NCBI GenBank assembly: GCA_009684525.1
Contig: WKKR01000002.1
Coordinates: forward strand, 310,001-374,000
DNA: 64,000 bases
Direction of reading: 5' to 3'
Origin: Geobacter sp.
GTDB lineage: Bacteria > Desulfobacterota > Desulfuromonadia > Geobacterales > DSM-12255
A program made the position numbers and the translations under genes. Of this stretch, positions 36,009 through 45,287 are shown one piece after another. The notes beneath the pieces were generated by a model. It was given only the letters and a program-made list of their open reading frames with translations, made no database searches and was not told the DNA's origin. Each line of letters starts with the position of its first letter. Position 1 is the stretch's first letter.

Positions 36009-36584
36009 ATGTTCAGGAAGTTTCTCGTAGCCTTGTCGCTCTGCCTGTTAGGGGTGACCGCTGCCGTTGCCGCGGATCAGGCCGCCAAGAATCCGGTGGT
36101 GGTGCTGGAAACCAGCATGGGGGACATCAAGGTCGAACTGTTCCAGAAAGAGGCGCCACTGTCGGTCGAGAATTTCCTTGATTACGCCAACAGCGGTTTC
36201 TATAACGGGACCGTATTCCACCGGGTCATCAACGGGTTTATGATCCAGGGCGGGGGCTTTACCCCCGACATGACACCCAAGAAGACCAACCCCCCCATTA
36301 AGAATGAGGCAGCCAACGGTCTCAAGAACGACCGGGGAACCATTGCCATGGCGCGTACCATGGTAGCGGACAGCGCAACGGCGCAGTTTTTCATCAATGT
36401 GGTGAATAACAACGGACTGAATCGGCCCAGCCCCGATGGCCATGGCTATGCGGTATTCGGCAAGGTCATTGACGGCATGGATGTGGTGGACAAGATCAAG
36501 GCGGTGAAGACGGGTATGTCTCGCGGTTTCAGGGACGTTCCCGAGACGCCGGTACTGATCAAGTCCGTGAAAGTGCTCAAATAA
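36009..36584 (+). CDS. ppiA: Periplasmic peptidyl-prolyl isomerase, cyclophilin type
   Basis: 191 residues: signal peptide MFRKFLVALSLCLLGVTAAVAA, then a complete small cyclophilin domain (VFHRVINGFMIQGGGFTPDMT with catalytic Arg; TIAMARTMVADSATAQFFINV; GYAVFGKVIDGMDVVDKI). Catalyses cis-trans proline isomerisation in the periplasm. AAGGAGGATTAC lies before the ATG. Divergent from tatA. Confidence 0.95.
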   Translation: MFRKFLVALSLCLLGVTAAVAADQAAKNPVVVLETSMGDIKVELFQKEAPLSVENFLDYANSGFYNGTVFHRVINGFMIQGGGFTPDMTPKKTNPPIKNEAANGLKNDRGTIAMARTMVADSATAQFFINVVNNNGLNRPSPDGHGYAVFGKVIDGMDVVDKIKAVKTGMSRGFRDVPETPVLIKSVKVLK

Positions 36585-36591
36585 CACGAAC

Positions 36592-36619
36592 AAGAGGGGC
36601 GCCGCAGGGTGCCCCTCTT
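36592..36619 (+). terminator. Stem-loop after ppiA
   Basis: AAGAGGGGC (36592-36600) pairs with GCCCCTCTT (36611-36619). The T tract is poor (CATTTG), so termination may be partial and some readthrough into 36643 is likely. Confidence 0.6.
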
Positions 36620-36642
36620 CATTTGTTGCAGGGGGACATGAC

Positions 36643-38079
36643 ATGAACAGCATCGGGCATTGTTTCCAACAGGGGCTTTTGGCCTCTCTGCTGAGCCTTG
36701 CAGCGGTTGCCACCGCCGGTGCCGCCCCGCTCGTCTCGACAGCGGCGGATCAGCAGTCGGTCTCTCTGACCATCTACAATGCAAATCTCGGCCTAGTGAA
36801 AGACCTGCGGCAGGTGAAAATCCCGCAGGGAGCCAGCGAACTGCGCTTCATGGATGTGGCGGCTCAGATAGTACCGGCCAGCGTCAGGATCGGGTCGACA
36901 TCGGCGGCAGCGGGTTTCCGGGTGCTGGAGCAGAATTATGAATACGACCTGCTGAGCCCCCAGAAGTTGATGGACAAGTTCGTGGGGAAAGAGGTCCGGC
37001 TCTACGAGAAAAATCCTTATAGCGAGCGCGAAGAGCAGGTTTCGGCAATCCTTCTTGCCAACAACGGCGCGCCCATCTTCAAGATCGGCAACGATATCAC
37101 CTTCGGCCATCCGGGGCGGGTCCTGTTTCCCGGCGTGCCGGATGACCTCATTGCCAATCCGACCCTGGTCTGGCTTCTCGAGAACCGGGCCGATGGACGT
37201 CAGGAACTGGAGGCATCCTATCTGACGAACGGTATTACCTGGCGGGCGGACTATGTGCTGACCCTCGATCGCGACGGCCGGAAAGCGGACCTGGCCGGAT
37301 GGGTGACCATAGACAACAAGAGCGGCGCGACTTACCGCAATGCCCGGTTAAAACTGGTGGCAGGCACGGTGAACCGGGTCAGCGACGATATGGCGCGGGG
37401 CAGGCTGTACAAGATGGCCATGGCAGAGGCAGCAGCCGCTCCGCAGTTCAAGGAAGAGGGATTCTTCGAGTATCACCTCTACACACTGCAACGGCCGTCG
37501 ACCGTCAAGGATAACCAGACCAAGCAGATCAGCCTGCTTTCTGCTGATGGAATTCCGGTCCGGCGGGAACTGGTGGTGAGTGGCGAACCGGCCTATGCCG
37601 GTGGCCGGCAGGGGGGGGAGGCTGGGGTTCGGCAGAAGGTCGGGGTCTATCTCGAAATCGAGAATCGCCAGGAACATCGGCTGGGGATGCCGCTTCCCAA
37701 GGGGACGGTCCGGGTCTACCAGAGGGATGCGGATGGCAGCCTGCAGTTTGCCGGCGAGGATGCCATCGACCACACGCCCAGGGACGAGAAGATCAGGTTG
37801 AGGCTCGGGGACGCCTTCGACGTTACTGCGACCAGGCGGCAGACCTCATGGAAAAAGCTGGCCAGTGACACCTATGAGGCAGGGTGGGAGATCGTCGTCC
37901 GAAATCACAAGCAAGAGGAGGTTGCGGTCCGGGTCGAGGAAACGCTGACCGGCGACTGGCAGGTGCTGGAGTCCGCTCCCGTATACCGGAAGCGCGATGC
38001 GGGCACCATCGACTTCCTCCTCACCGTGCCGAAAGACGGTGAGGCACGGGTGGCCTACCTGGTGAAAAGCCGCTATTGA
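36643..38079 (+). CDS. DUF4139 domain-containing exported protein
   Basis: 478 residues with a signal peptide (LLASLLSLAAVATAGAAP). It shows the DUF4139 layout: an N-terminal domain (SLTIYNANLGLVKDLRQVKIPQG, SVRIGST), then YLTNGITWRADYVLTLDRDGRKADLAGWVTIDNKSGATY, which is the characteristic core, and a C-terminal beta domain (WEIVVRNHKQEEVAVRVEETL). Function unknown; probably periplasmic or outer-membrane. It overlaps the end of the convergent resB gene by 7 bases. Confidence 0.9.
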   Translation: MNSIGHCFQQGLLASLLSLAAVATAGAAPLVSTAADQQSVSLTIYNANLGLVKDLRQVKIPQGASELRFMDVAAQIVPASVRIGSTSAAAGFRVLEQNYEYDLLSPQKLMDKFVGKEVRLYEKNPYSEREEQVSAILLANNGAPIFKIGNDITFGHPGRVLFPGVPDDLIANPTLVWLLENRADGRQELEASYLTNGITWRADYVLTLDRDGRKADLAGWVTIDNKSGATYRNARLKLVAGTVNRVSDDMARGRLYKMAMAEAAAAPQFKEEGFFEYHLYTLQRPSTVKDNQTKQISLLSADGIPVRRELVVSGEPAYAGGRQGGEAGVRQKVGVYLEIENRQEHRLGMPLPKGTVRVYQRDADGSLQFAGEDAIDHTPRDEKIRLRLGDAFDVTATRRQTSWKKLASDTYEAGWEIVVRNHKQEEVAVRVEETLTGDWQVLESAPVYRKRDAGTIDFLLTVPKDGEARVAYLVKSRY

Positions 38080-38789
38080 GCCGCTTCGGCGCGCTTGCCC
38101 CGGCGCAGCCATAAGATCATGAGGTTCGCAGCCGTGAAGAAGAGGGCGCCGGCCAGGGCGAGACCGGCGCCGGGCTCCCGGTGGATCTCCACCAGCGCCA
38201 TTTTTGCCGGGAAGAGCTCCACCTGCTTCAGGTAGACCCCGAACCCCTGGTAAAAATAGGGGTGGTTGGGGCTGAAGACGGCATGCCGCTCGCCTGCCGG
38301 GGTTGCATGGCGCAGGGTGGCGCTGAAATCGAGCGGCATCCCCATCGGTCCGATCCGGGCATCGAGCCGGACGATCTCCACCCTGGAGCCGTCGGGGAAG
38401 GAGAATGACCCCCCTTCCGGCAGGGGCCCGCCATCCTTGAACCCGCCGTAGGCACTCAACAGGTGGGCCAGGACGATGAGCAGAAAGCCGAGGTGCATCA
38501 CCTGCGGCGCGATCCTGGCCAGAAAACTCCCCCGCTGCCATTTGGCCTTGAGCGATTCGATGCTGCACAGGACGGTGTTCAGCGCCAGAAGCGCCAGGAC
38601 AGCGACAGTAACCAAGAGCCACCATGTCTCGGCAATGGGAGCCTTGGTCAGCCAGATGAAGAGGGGGACGTCGTTGATCGCAGATCCTTCTCTGGTCACG
38701 AAGGAGCCGATGCCGAGAAAGAGGATCACCCCGGCCACGAGCCAGATACCGAGATCGAGAGAGGCGAGAAAGTTATACAGCCGTTTCAT
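38073..38789 (-). CDS. resB: ResB-like cytochrome c biogenesis protein
   Basis: 238 residues from ATG 38789 (MKRLYNFLASLDLGIWLVAGVILFLGIGS), in line with ResB N-termini. Three membrane helices (residues about 10-28, 60-80 and 100-118) precede a periplasmic domain with SFPDGSRVEIVRL and a last helix (AGLALAGALFFTAANLMILW). Shorter than ResB of Gram-positives. With CcsA upstream it forms the System II heme-delivery complex for c-type cytochromes, which are abundant in Geobacter. The frame remains open upstream to 39554 but that part lies over ccsA and is not the gene. Confidence 0.85.
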   Translation of the reverse strand: MKRLYNFLASLDLGIWLVAGVILFLGIGSFVTREGSAINDVPLFIWLTKAPIAETWWLLVTVAVLALLALNTVLCSIESLKAKWQRGSFLARIAPQVMHLGFLLIVLAHLLSAYGGFKDGGPLPEGGSFSFPDGSRVEIVRLDARIGPMGMPLDFSATLRHATPAGERHAVFSPNHPYFYQGFGVYLKQVELFPAKMALVEIHREPGAGLALAGALFFTAANLMILWLRRGKRAEAAQ

Positions 38790-38797
38790 TGCGCACC

Positions 38798-39517
38798 TCA
38801 GAAGCTGTGTGAACTCTTCATCAGCATGCTGACGCCGAGATAGGTGAAGAGGGTGATGCCGAAGCCGATGATCCCTGCCCATGCCACGCCGCGCTCCCAT
38901 GCCGGGCCTTTCAGCCTGATGTGGAGATAGAGCGAATAGAACAGCCAGAGGATCGATGTCCAGAGCTCCTTGGGGGTCCAGAGCCAGTAGGTCCCCCAGG
39001 CGTAGTAGCCCCAAATCCCGCCGGAGACCATGGAGGCGGAAAAGAACGAGTAGCCGACCAGGGCGGCCCGGTACTGCAGATCGAGCAGCCCCCTGTCGCG
39101 GCGGGCCAGATAGAAGCCGCCCAGAATGGCGCCGATGCCGAACAGGGCATAGGCGAAAAAGGCGAGGGCCACGTGCAGCTCGAACCAGAGCGTGTTGAGC
39201 ACCGGTGGTAGCGGCATGTTCAGGGAGCGGAACGGCAGGGCAAGCAGGGCAAAGAGCGCGGCAAGGACGCCCACACCCCATGACACGGTGCCATCGCGCC
39301 TCAGCCCCTGGGCAACGAGGAAGGGGAGCCCCATCAGGGCGATGGAGGTGGAGAAGAAAATCAGGGTGTCGTGGGGGCCGATCAGCGGGAGCCTGCCGAG
39401 TGCGCTGCCGCGGAGCGCCAGGTAGGTGAGTTCTGCGGCCAGCCCTGCCAGGAAGAAGGGGAGTCTGAACGCCCCGAAGAGATAAAGACCTGCAGATGCA
39501 ATGATGAGCCATTTCAT
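38798..39517 (-). CDS. ccsA: CcsA-like cytochrome c assembly protein
   Basis: 239 residues with about seven or eight membrane helices. The tryptophan-rich heme motif reads WGTYWLWTPKELW, where most relatives have a D at the position of the T (WxWDPKE). Two membrane His are seen: LNTLWFELHVALAFFAY and YSLYLHIRL. It handles heme export and attachment. Ends 8 bases before resB, same operon. About 140 bases upstream separate it from divergent mfd. Confidence 0.88.
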   Translation of the reverse strand: MKWLIIASAGLYLFGAFRLPFFLAGLAAELTYLALRGSALGRLPLIGPHDTLIFFSTSIALMGLPFLVAQGLRRDGTVSWGVGVLAALFALLALPFRSLNMPLPPVLNTLWFELHVALAFFAYALFGIGAILGGFYLARRDRGLLDLQYRAALVGYSFFSASMVSGGIWGYYAWGTYWLWTPKELWTSILWLFYSLYLHIRLKGPAWERGVAWAGIIGFGITLFTYLGVSMLMKSSHSF

Positions 39518-39659
39518 GAGGAGAAAGGTACACAGTACCGGGGAACAGGGTCAAGGGGAAAATGGGCCCGGGTGTCGGGATTCTTGCGGTAGCAGCCAGC
39601 CGCCTTTTCTGCTATGCTGCAGTCAATTCACGAGGTAACGTCGGATCAACGTCCCTTTC

Positions 39660-42600
39660 ATGGCTTCGAACAAACAACATAGTCAGGATATTTTTTCCCT
39701 CCTTGCCCCTGCCGGCGCATCGGTGTCGCTGCCGGGCCTGCGCGGTTCGGCCCCGGCCTATCTGCTCGCAGAGCTCATGGGCGAATCGTCCCGGTTGTAC
39801 CTTGTCGTTGCAGAGGATGCGGATGCTGCCGAAGAATGCTGGCGCGAACTGCGCTTCTACAGCTGCGGCGCAGATGCCATCCAGCTCTTTCCCGCCTGGG
39901 AGACCGCCCCCTACGAGCATGCGTCGCCGCACCCCGATGTCACGGGCCAGCGGCTGAATACCCTCTTTCAACTGCTGAACGGAACGGCCCGCGTGGTGGT
40001 GGCTCCTGTCGCAGCTCTCTGCCAGCGGCTCTTTCCGAGGGCAGACCTGGGAAAGGTCTCAGATTACCTGGTGACCGGTGAGGAGGCCGACCGCGAAGCC
40101 TTGCTGGCAAAGCTGGTACGGCTCGGCTACTCCCATGTGCCGCTGGTGGAAGACCGGGGGAGCTTTGCCAGCCGGGGTGGCATCCTGGACATCTTTCCGC
40201 CGAACATGGAGGCGCCGGTCAGGATCGAGTTTTTCGGCGATTTCGTGGAAACGATCCGCACCTTCGACCCGCTGACCCAACGCTCGCTGCAGCCTCTGCC
40301 CGAGCTGATCCTGCTCCCGTCCCGCGAGATCGTCCTCAATGACGAGGTGATGCAGGCGCTGCCAGCCCGGCTGAAAAAGATCTGCGACAGCCAGGACATC
40401 CCGCTTCCCCGCCGCCGCGAGCTGTTGGAACAGCTTCAGAACGCCATTTACCCCCCCGGTATCGAAAACCTGCAGCCGCTCTTCCATCCCGAACTGGAGA
40501 CCCTGTTTTCATACGTGGGACGCGATGCGGTCAGGGTTCTCCTCGATCCCGACGCCATCGCTGCAGCGTCCGATCGTTTCTTCGGCGAGCTGGAGCTTGC
40601 AGAGCAGCGTGCCCAGGAGCGGGATGACATCGTCTGTGACCGCCGGGCGCTGTTCCTCGACCCGGCGGAACTGGCGGCCGGCCTTGCCGAAGGGTCGCGC
40701 CTGGCCATGCCCGCGATCGAGCTTCTCGACGGCGGTGCATCTACAACCCGACGTCTTGCCGTTGCCGACAATGCCGACCTCAGAATCTCCCTTTCTCCCG
40801 ACAGCGAAGGGGTGCTGAAGCCGCTGGTGACGCGGCTGTCAGAATGGCTGGCAGAGCGGTGGAAGGTCGTGGTCGTCTGCCACCAGAAGGCGCAGGCACA
40901 GCGGCTCTACGATCTCCTCACTCCCCACGGCCTTCCCCTTTCCATCAGCAACCGGACTTTTGGCAACGAGATCGGGCAGCGCGATGGCACCGTGTCGGTC
41001 CTCATCGGCGAGATCTCCCGGGGATTCCGCCTGGAAGACGAGCTCCTGGCGGTCATTGCCGAGGAGGAGATCTTCGGGCCGCGGGTGAAGCGCCGGGGGC
41101 TCTCCGAGGCCAAGAAGAAGCAGATCCTCACCTCTCTTGCCGAGCTGAAGCCGGGTGACCACATGGTCCACCTTGATTTCGGGGTCGGCCTCTATCGCGG
41201 CCTGCAGCACCTGACTTTGGGTAACGTGGAGGGGGATTTCCTGCTGTTGGAATATGCCGGCAGCGACCGGCTCTACCTTCCGGTGGACCGGCTCAATTTG
41301 GTGCAGCGCTACGTCGGGGCAGAGGGGGTAGAGCCCCATCTCGACCGGCTCGGCGGCACCGGATGGGAGAAGGCCAAGGCCAAGGCCCGCGCCGCGGTGC
41401 AGGAGATGGCCGAGGAGCTGTTGAAGATCTATGCCGCCCGGCAGGTTAAAGAGGGGTATGCCTTTTCCCCTTCCGACGAGATGTTCCGCGAGTTCGAGGC
41501 AGCCTTTGCCTATGAGGAGACCCCGGACCAGATGGCTGCCATCGAGGACGTGCTGGCGGACATGCAGTCGACCCGCCCCATGGACCGCCTGGTCTGCGGC
41601 GACGTGGGGTATGGCAAGACCGAGGTGGCCATGCGCGGCGCCTTCAAGGCGGTGCTGGATGGCAAGCAGGTAGCAGTGCTGGTCCCCACCACCATTCTCG
41701 CCCAGCAGCACCTGGAGACCTTTGTCAAGCGTTTCGGCGAGTATCCGGTCACTGTGGAGATGCTGTCGCGGTTCCGCACGGCCAGGGAACAGAAGGCGAT
41801 CCTGGAGCGGGTGAAGAAGGGGGAGGTCGACGTCATCATCGGCACCCATCGGCTGTTGCAGGCTGATGTGGAATTCAGGGACCTGGGGCTGCTCATCGTC
41901 GATGAGGAGCAGCGTTTCGGTGTGGCGCACAAGGAGAAGCTGAAGAAGTACCGGGCCACCGTGGATATCATGACCCTTACGGCCACGCCGATCCCGCGGA
42001 CTCTCTACATGTCCATGATGGGAATTCGCGACCTCTCCATCATCGATACGCCGCCGGTGGACCGCCTGGCCATCAAGACCTTTGTCGCCCGTTTTTCCGA
42101 CGAACTGGTGCGGGAGGCGGTGCTGCGCGAACTGCGGCGTGGCGGCCAGGTCTTTTTCGTCCACAACCGGGTGCAGAGCATCGGCCTGATGGCGGAGCAC
42201 CTGCAGCGGATCGTGCCCGAGGCGAAGATCGCCGTCGGCCACGGCCAGATGGAGGAAAAAGAGCTGGAAAAGGTGATGCTCGGGTTCATGCATGGCGAGA
42301 CCAACCTGCTCCTCTGTACCACCATCATCGAGTCGGGTCTCGACATCCCCACCGCCAACACCCTGATCATCAACCGCGCCGACAACTTCGGCCTGGCCCA
42401 GCTTTACCAGCTCCGCGGCCGGGTCGGGCGTGCCAAGCAGCGGGCCTACGCCTATTTCCTGATCCCCGGTGAAGGGGCCATCTCCCAGGATGCGCGGGAG
42501 CGGCTCAGGATCATGCAGGAGATCACTGAGCTGGGGGCAGGGTTCAGGATCGCCACCCACGACCTGGAGATCCGGGGCGCCGGCGACCTGCTGGGGGGGA

Positions 42601-43133
42601 AGCAATCGGGCCAGATCGCAACGGTCGGTTTCGAGCTTTACACCGAACTGTTGGAGGAGGCGGTGAGCGCGCTGAAGGGGGAAGAGCAGGAGGTCCGCCT
42701 GGAGCCGGAGCTGAAGCTGCGCGTTCCTGCCTTCATCCCGGAGGATTACGTCCCCCAGCCAAATCTGCGGCTCATCCTCTACAAGAAACTGACCCAGGCA
42801 ACGAGCGAGGAGGATATTGCCGATGTCGCCAACGAGCTGACGGACCGTTTCGGGCCGGTGCCGCTTGCTGCCGGCTATCTCCTGGAGGTGATGAAGATCA
42901 GGCTGCTGCTGAAAATGCTGCTCATCCGGGAGATCGAGTTCGACGGCAGCCGGCTGGTCTGTTCGTTCCACCAGAAGACCCCAGTCTCTCCGGATACCAT
43001 CATCGGCCTCATCAGGAAACAGCCAAAAAAATACCAGTTCACACCCGACTTCAGGCTCGTCTGCGAGCTGGCTGACAGCTCCTTTGACGGCATCCTTGCA
43101 GAGTCCAGAAATCTCTTGAAAAGCCTTACCTGA
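39660..43133 (+). CDS. mfd: Transcription-repair coupling factor Mfd
   Basis: 1157 residues, full length. UvrB-like N-terminal module, RNA-polymerase interaction domain (LKPGDHMVHLDFGVGLYRGLQHL), then the translocase: Walker A GDVGYGKTEVAMRGAF, DEEQRFGV, TATPIPRTLYMSM, and the second RecA domain (TTIIESGLDIPTANTLIINRAD; LYQLRGRVGRAKQRAYAY), and the C-terminal TRCF domain. It removes stalled RNA polymerase at lesions and recruits UvrA. Ribosome site weak. Confidence 0.98.
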   Translation: MASNKQHSQDIFSLLAPAGASVSLPGLRGSAPAYLLAELMGESSRLYLVVAEDADAAEECWRELRFYSCGADAIQLFPAWETAPYEHASPHPDVTGQRLNTLFQLLNGTARVVVAPVAALCQRLFPRADLGKVSDYLVTGEEADREALLAKLVRLGYSHVPLVEDRGSFASRGGILDIFPPNMEAPVRIEFFGDFVETIRTFDPLTQRSLQPLPELILLPSREIVLNDEVMQALPARLKKICDSQDIPLPRRRELLEQLQNAIYPPGIENLQPLFHPELETLFSYVGRDAVRVLLDPDAIAAASDRFFGELELAEQRAQERDDIVCDRRALFLDPAELAAGLAEGSRLAMPAIELLDGGASTTRRLAVADNADLRISLSPDSEGVLKPLVTRLSEWLAERWKVVVVCHQKAQAQRLYDLLTPHGLPLSISNRTFGNEIGQRDGTVSVLIGEISRGFRLEDELLAVIAEEEIFGPRVKRRGLSEAKKKQILTSLAELKPGDHMVHLDFGVGLYRGLQHLTLGNVEGDFLLLEYAGSDRLYLPVDRLNLVQRYVGAEGVEPHLDRLGGTGWEKAKAKARAAVQEMAEELLKIYAARQVKEGYAFSPSDEMFREFEAAFAYEETPDQMAAIEDVLADMQSTRPMDRLVCGDVGYGKTEVAMRGAFKAVLDGKQVAVLVPTTILAQQHLETFVKRFGEYPVTVEMLSRFRTAREQKAILERVKKGEVDVIIGTHRLLQADVEFRDLGLLIVDEEQRFGVAHKEKLKKYRATVDIMTLTATPIPRTLYMSMMGIRDLSIIDTPPVDRLAIKTFVARFSDELVREAVLRELRRGGQVFFVHNRVQSIGLMAEHLQRIVPEAKIAVGHGQMEEKELEKVMLGFMHGETNLLLCTTIIESGLDIPTANTLIINRADNFGLAQLYQLRGRVGRAKQRAYAYFLIPGEGAISQDARERLRIMQEITELGAGFRIATHDLEIRGAGDLLGGKQSGQIATVGFELYTELLEEAVSALKGEEQEVRLEPELKLRVPAFIPEDYVPQPNLRLILYKKLTQATSEEDIADVANELTDRFGPVPLAAGYLLEVMKIRLLLKMLLIREIEFDGSRLVCSFHQKTPVSPDTIIGLIRKQPKKYQFTPDFRLVCELADSSFDGILAESRNLLKSLT

Positions 43134-43178
43134 TGTGCTAGCGTCGATCGGTGCATCTTACCGGAAAAGGAGTGTAAC

Positions 43179-44129
43179 GTGTCGAGAATCCTAAAAAGTT
43201 TGGCTGTTCTGACTGCTTTCGCAGTCCTTGTTGCAGGGTGTTCCGCCAAAAAGGGCGATGAAGGGGGGAAAGCCTCCAAATCCAGCGGCACGGTCCTTGC
43301 CGAGGTGAATGGAACTGTCATCACGACCGATGATTTCAAGAAAGAGCTGGCGAATCTCCCCGCCTACCTGCAGCCGATGACCGAAACGCCCGAGGGGAAG
43401 AAGGAAATGCTGGAAACCATGGTTATCCGTGAGCTGATTCTCCAGCAGGCGAAGAAGGACGGCATCGACAAGAGCCAGGCGGTCGCGGACAAGCTTGAAG
43501 AGCTGAAGAAGCGGGTGGTGGTCGAGGCATTCCTGAAAAAGAAGGTGGAGGAGCAGGCAAACCTCTCCGATGCCGATCTGCAGAAGTTCTACGACCAGAA
43601 CAAGGACAAGTTCAAGAGCGGCGAAGAGATCCGGGCCAGCCACATCCTGGTGAAAGACGAGAAGACCGCCCAGGCGATCCTCGCCCAGCTCAAGGGGGGA
43701 GCATCCTTTGAGGAACTCGCCCGGAAGAACTCCATCGATTCCGCTGCCGCAAAGGGTGGCGATCTCGGCTGGTTCCCCAAAGGAAGCATGCTTCCCGAGT
43801 TCGAGAAGGTTGCCTTTGGGCTCAAGGAAGGCGGGCTCTCCGGGATCGTCAAGACAAAGTTCGGCTATCATATCATCAAGCTGACCGGTAAGCGTCCTGC
43901 GGGACAGCGCGATTTTGCCGAGGTGAAGGACCAGATCAAAGCGGCACTGATGCCGGCCAAGCAGCAGGAGGTCTTCCAGAAGCTGAAGGAAGAGCTGAAG
44001 AAGAGCTCAAAGTACACCATCAAGGAAGATGCCCTGAAAAGCCTGGGGGCTGAGGCTGGTGCCACTCCCGAGCCCAAACCCGCCGAAGCAGGCAAGGCAG
44101 CTCCGCCGGCTCCGGCTGAGAAGAAATAG
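43179..44129 (+). CDS. Parvulin-type peptidyl-prolyl isomerase lipoprotein (PrsA/PpiD-like)
   Basis: 316 residues from GTG 43179, preceded by AAGGAG. Lipobox LVAGC at about residue 20, a SurA-type N-terminal chaperone domain, a single rotamase domain (ASHILVKDEKTAQAILAQLKGGASFEELARKNSID; GDLGWFPKGSMLPEFEKVAFGLKEGGLSGIVKTKFGYHIIKLTG), and an Ala/Pro-rich tail. It is a periplasmic foldase, next to another SurA-like protein. Confidence 0.92.
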   Translation: MSRILKSLAVLTAFAVLVAGCSAKKGDEGGKASKSSGTVLAEVNGTVITTDDFKKELANLPAYLQPMTETPEGKKEMLETMVIRELILQQAKKDGIDKSQAVADKLEELKKRVVVEAFLKKKVEEQANLSDADLQKFYDQNKDKFKSGEEIRASHILVKDEKTAQAILAQLKGGASFEELARKNSIDSAAAKGGDLGWFPKGSMLPEFEKVAFGLKEGGLSGIVKTKFGYHIIKLTGKRPAGQRDFAEVKDQIKAALMPAKQQEVFQKLKEELKKSSKYTIKEDALKSLGAEAGATPEPKPAEAGKAAPPAPAEKK

Positions 44130-44143
44130 ATCGAACCTACTGA

Positions 44144-44169
44144 GGGCCGGGATCATTCCCGGCCCTTTT
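44144..44169 (+). terminator. Terminator after the parvulin lipoprotein gene
   Basis: GGGCCGGGA-TCAT-TCCCGGCCC followed by TTTT. Confidence 0.9.
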
Positions 44170-44285
44170 CACAGGAATACGCCCGAAAGCGCCTGCTGTG
44201 CCGACGCCGACCGTCTCCGTTCCTTCCCTGGTATCGCACAGGTGCCACCGTTTTCCATTCCCATCCCTTGCGGAGGATCCTCTCC

Positions 44286-45251
44286 ATGAAGCGTAGTATC
44301 ATTGCAGGATTGCTACTCTGTGCCGTCATTTCGGCCACTGCCGTTCAGGCCGAAGTGGTGAGCGGGATCGTAGCCGTCGTCAACGACGATATCATCACGA
44401 CACTCGATCTGGACCGGGAATACCAGTTCCTGGCCCGCGAAGCAGGCCGAAAGGAGCCATATACCGAAGCCGAGCGCAAGAATCTGAGGAGCGTTGCGGT
44501 CAATCGGCTGGTGGATCGGAAACTGGTGGACCAGAAGATCAAGGAGCTGGACATCAAGGTCTCTGAGGAGGAGATACGGCAGTCCATCGAGGAGGTCAAG
44601 AAGCAGAACAACCTGACCCAGGAACGGCTCGTCGAGGCGCTGGCGGCCCAGGGGCTCTCCTTTGACCAGTACAAGGCGCAGATTCGCGAGCAGATGGAGC
44701 GGGTACGGCTGATGAGCCAGGAGGTCCGGGCCAAGGTCCAGGTGAGTCTCAAGGAGGTCATGGAATACTATCAGGCCAATCGCCGCAGTTTTGGCGAGCA
44801 GGAACTGTACCGTGCCCGTAGTATCCTGTTCAGGATTCCCAAGGACGCTTCAGACGCAGACATCAAGAAGATCCAGGCCAGGGCCGAAGAGGTCCTGCAG
44901 CAGGCAAAGACCGGAGCCGATTTCATCGAGCTGGCCAAGAAGAACTCGGATGATCCCAATGCAGCCAAGGACGGCGGGGAACTGGGGACCTTCAAGAAAG
45001 GGGACCTGCTGCCGGAGATGGAGTCGGTGATCCTGAAGCTCAAGCCGGGCGAGGTGAGCGATCTGGTTCGGACGCCACAGAGCATTCACATCATCAAGCT
45101 GGAAAAGAAATACCTGGGAGATATCAAGCCCTTTGACGAGGTGAAGGGGGAGATTGAGGATCTGCTCTACAAGAAGAAGTCGGAAGAGCGGTTCAACCAG
45201 TGGGTTGCCGAGCTGCGCAAGAACGCGGCCATAGATATCCGCCAACCCTGA
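44286..45251 (+). CDS. surA: SurA-like periplasmic chaperone / peptidyl-prolyl isomerase
   Basis: 321 residues from ATG 44286 (GGAGG nine bases upstream; a TTG at 44268 precedes that site). Signal peptide MKRSIIAGLLLCAVISATAVQA, then SurA N-domain (VSGIVAVVNDDIITTLDLDREYQFL), then one parvulin domain (ARSILFRIPKDAS ... GGELGTFKKGDLLPEMESVILKLKPGEVSDLVRTPQSIHIIKL). One rotamase domain, not two as in E. coli SurA. Assists outer-membrane protein folding. Confidence 0.88.
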   Translation: MKRSIIAGLLLCAVISATAVQAEVVSGIVAVVNDDIITTLDLDREYQFLAREAGRKEPYTEAERKNLRSVAVNRLVDRKLVDQKIKELDIKVSEEEIRQSIEEVKKQNNLTQERLVEALAAQGLSFDQYKAQIREQMERVRLMSQEVRAKVQVSLKEVMEYYQANRRSFGEQELYRARSILFRIPKDASDADIKKIQARAEEVLQQAKTGADFIELAKKNSDDPNAAKDGGELGTFKKGDLLPEMESVILKLKPGEVSDLVRTPQSIHIIKLEKKYLGDIKPFDEVKGEIEDLLYKKKSEERFNQWVAELRKNAAIDIRQP

Positions 45252-45287
45252 AGCAGCTCAGGGCTGGCGGCGTGTCTATCTGCTTCA
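45249..45287. repeat. Inverted repeat carrying both stop codons (surA/cbpA)
   Basis: TGAAGCAG (45249-45256) and CTGCTTCA (45280-45287). The outermost bases are the TGA stop of surA (+) and of cbpA (-). A shared 3' stem for two convergent transcripts; no T run. Confidence 0.55.

Noticed and set aside
38790-39554. Long N-terminal extension of the ResB-like protein
   Set aside because: That part lies opposite codon structure of ccsA on the same strand in another frame and has arginine-rich shadow composition.
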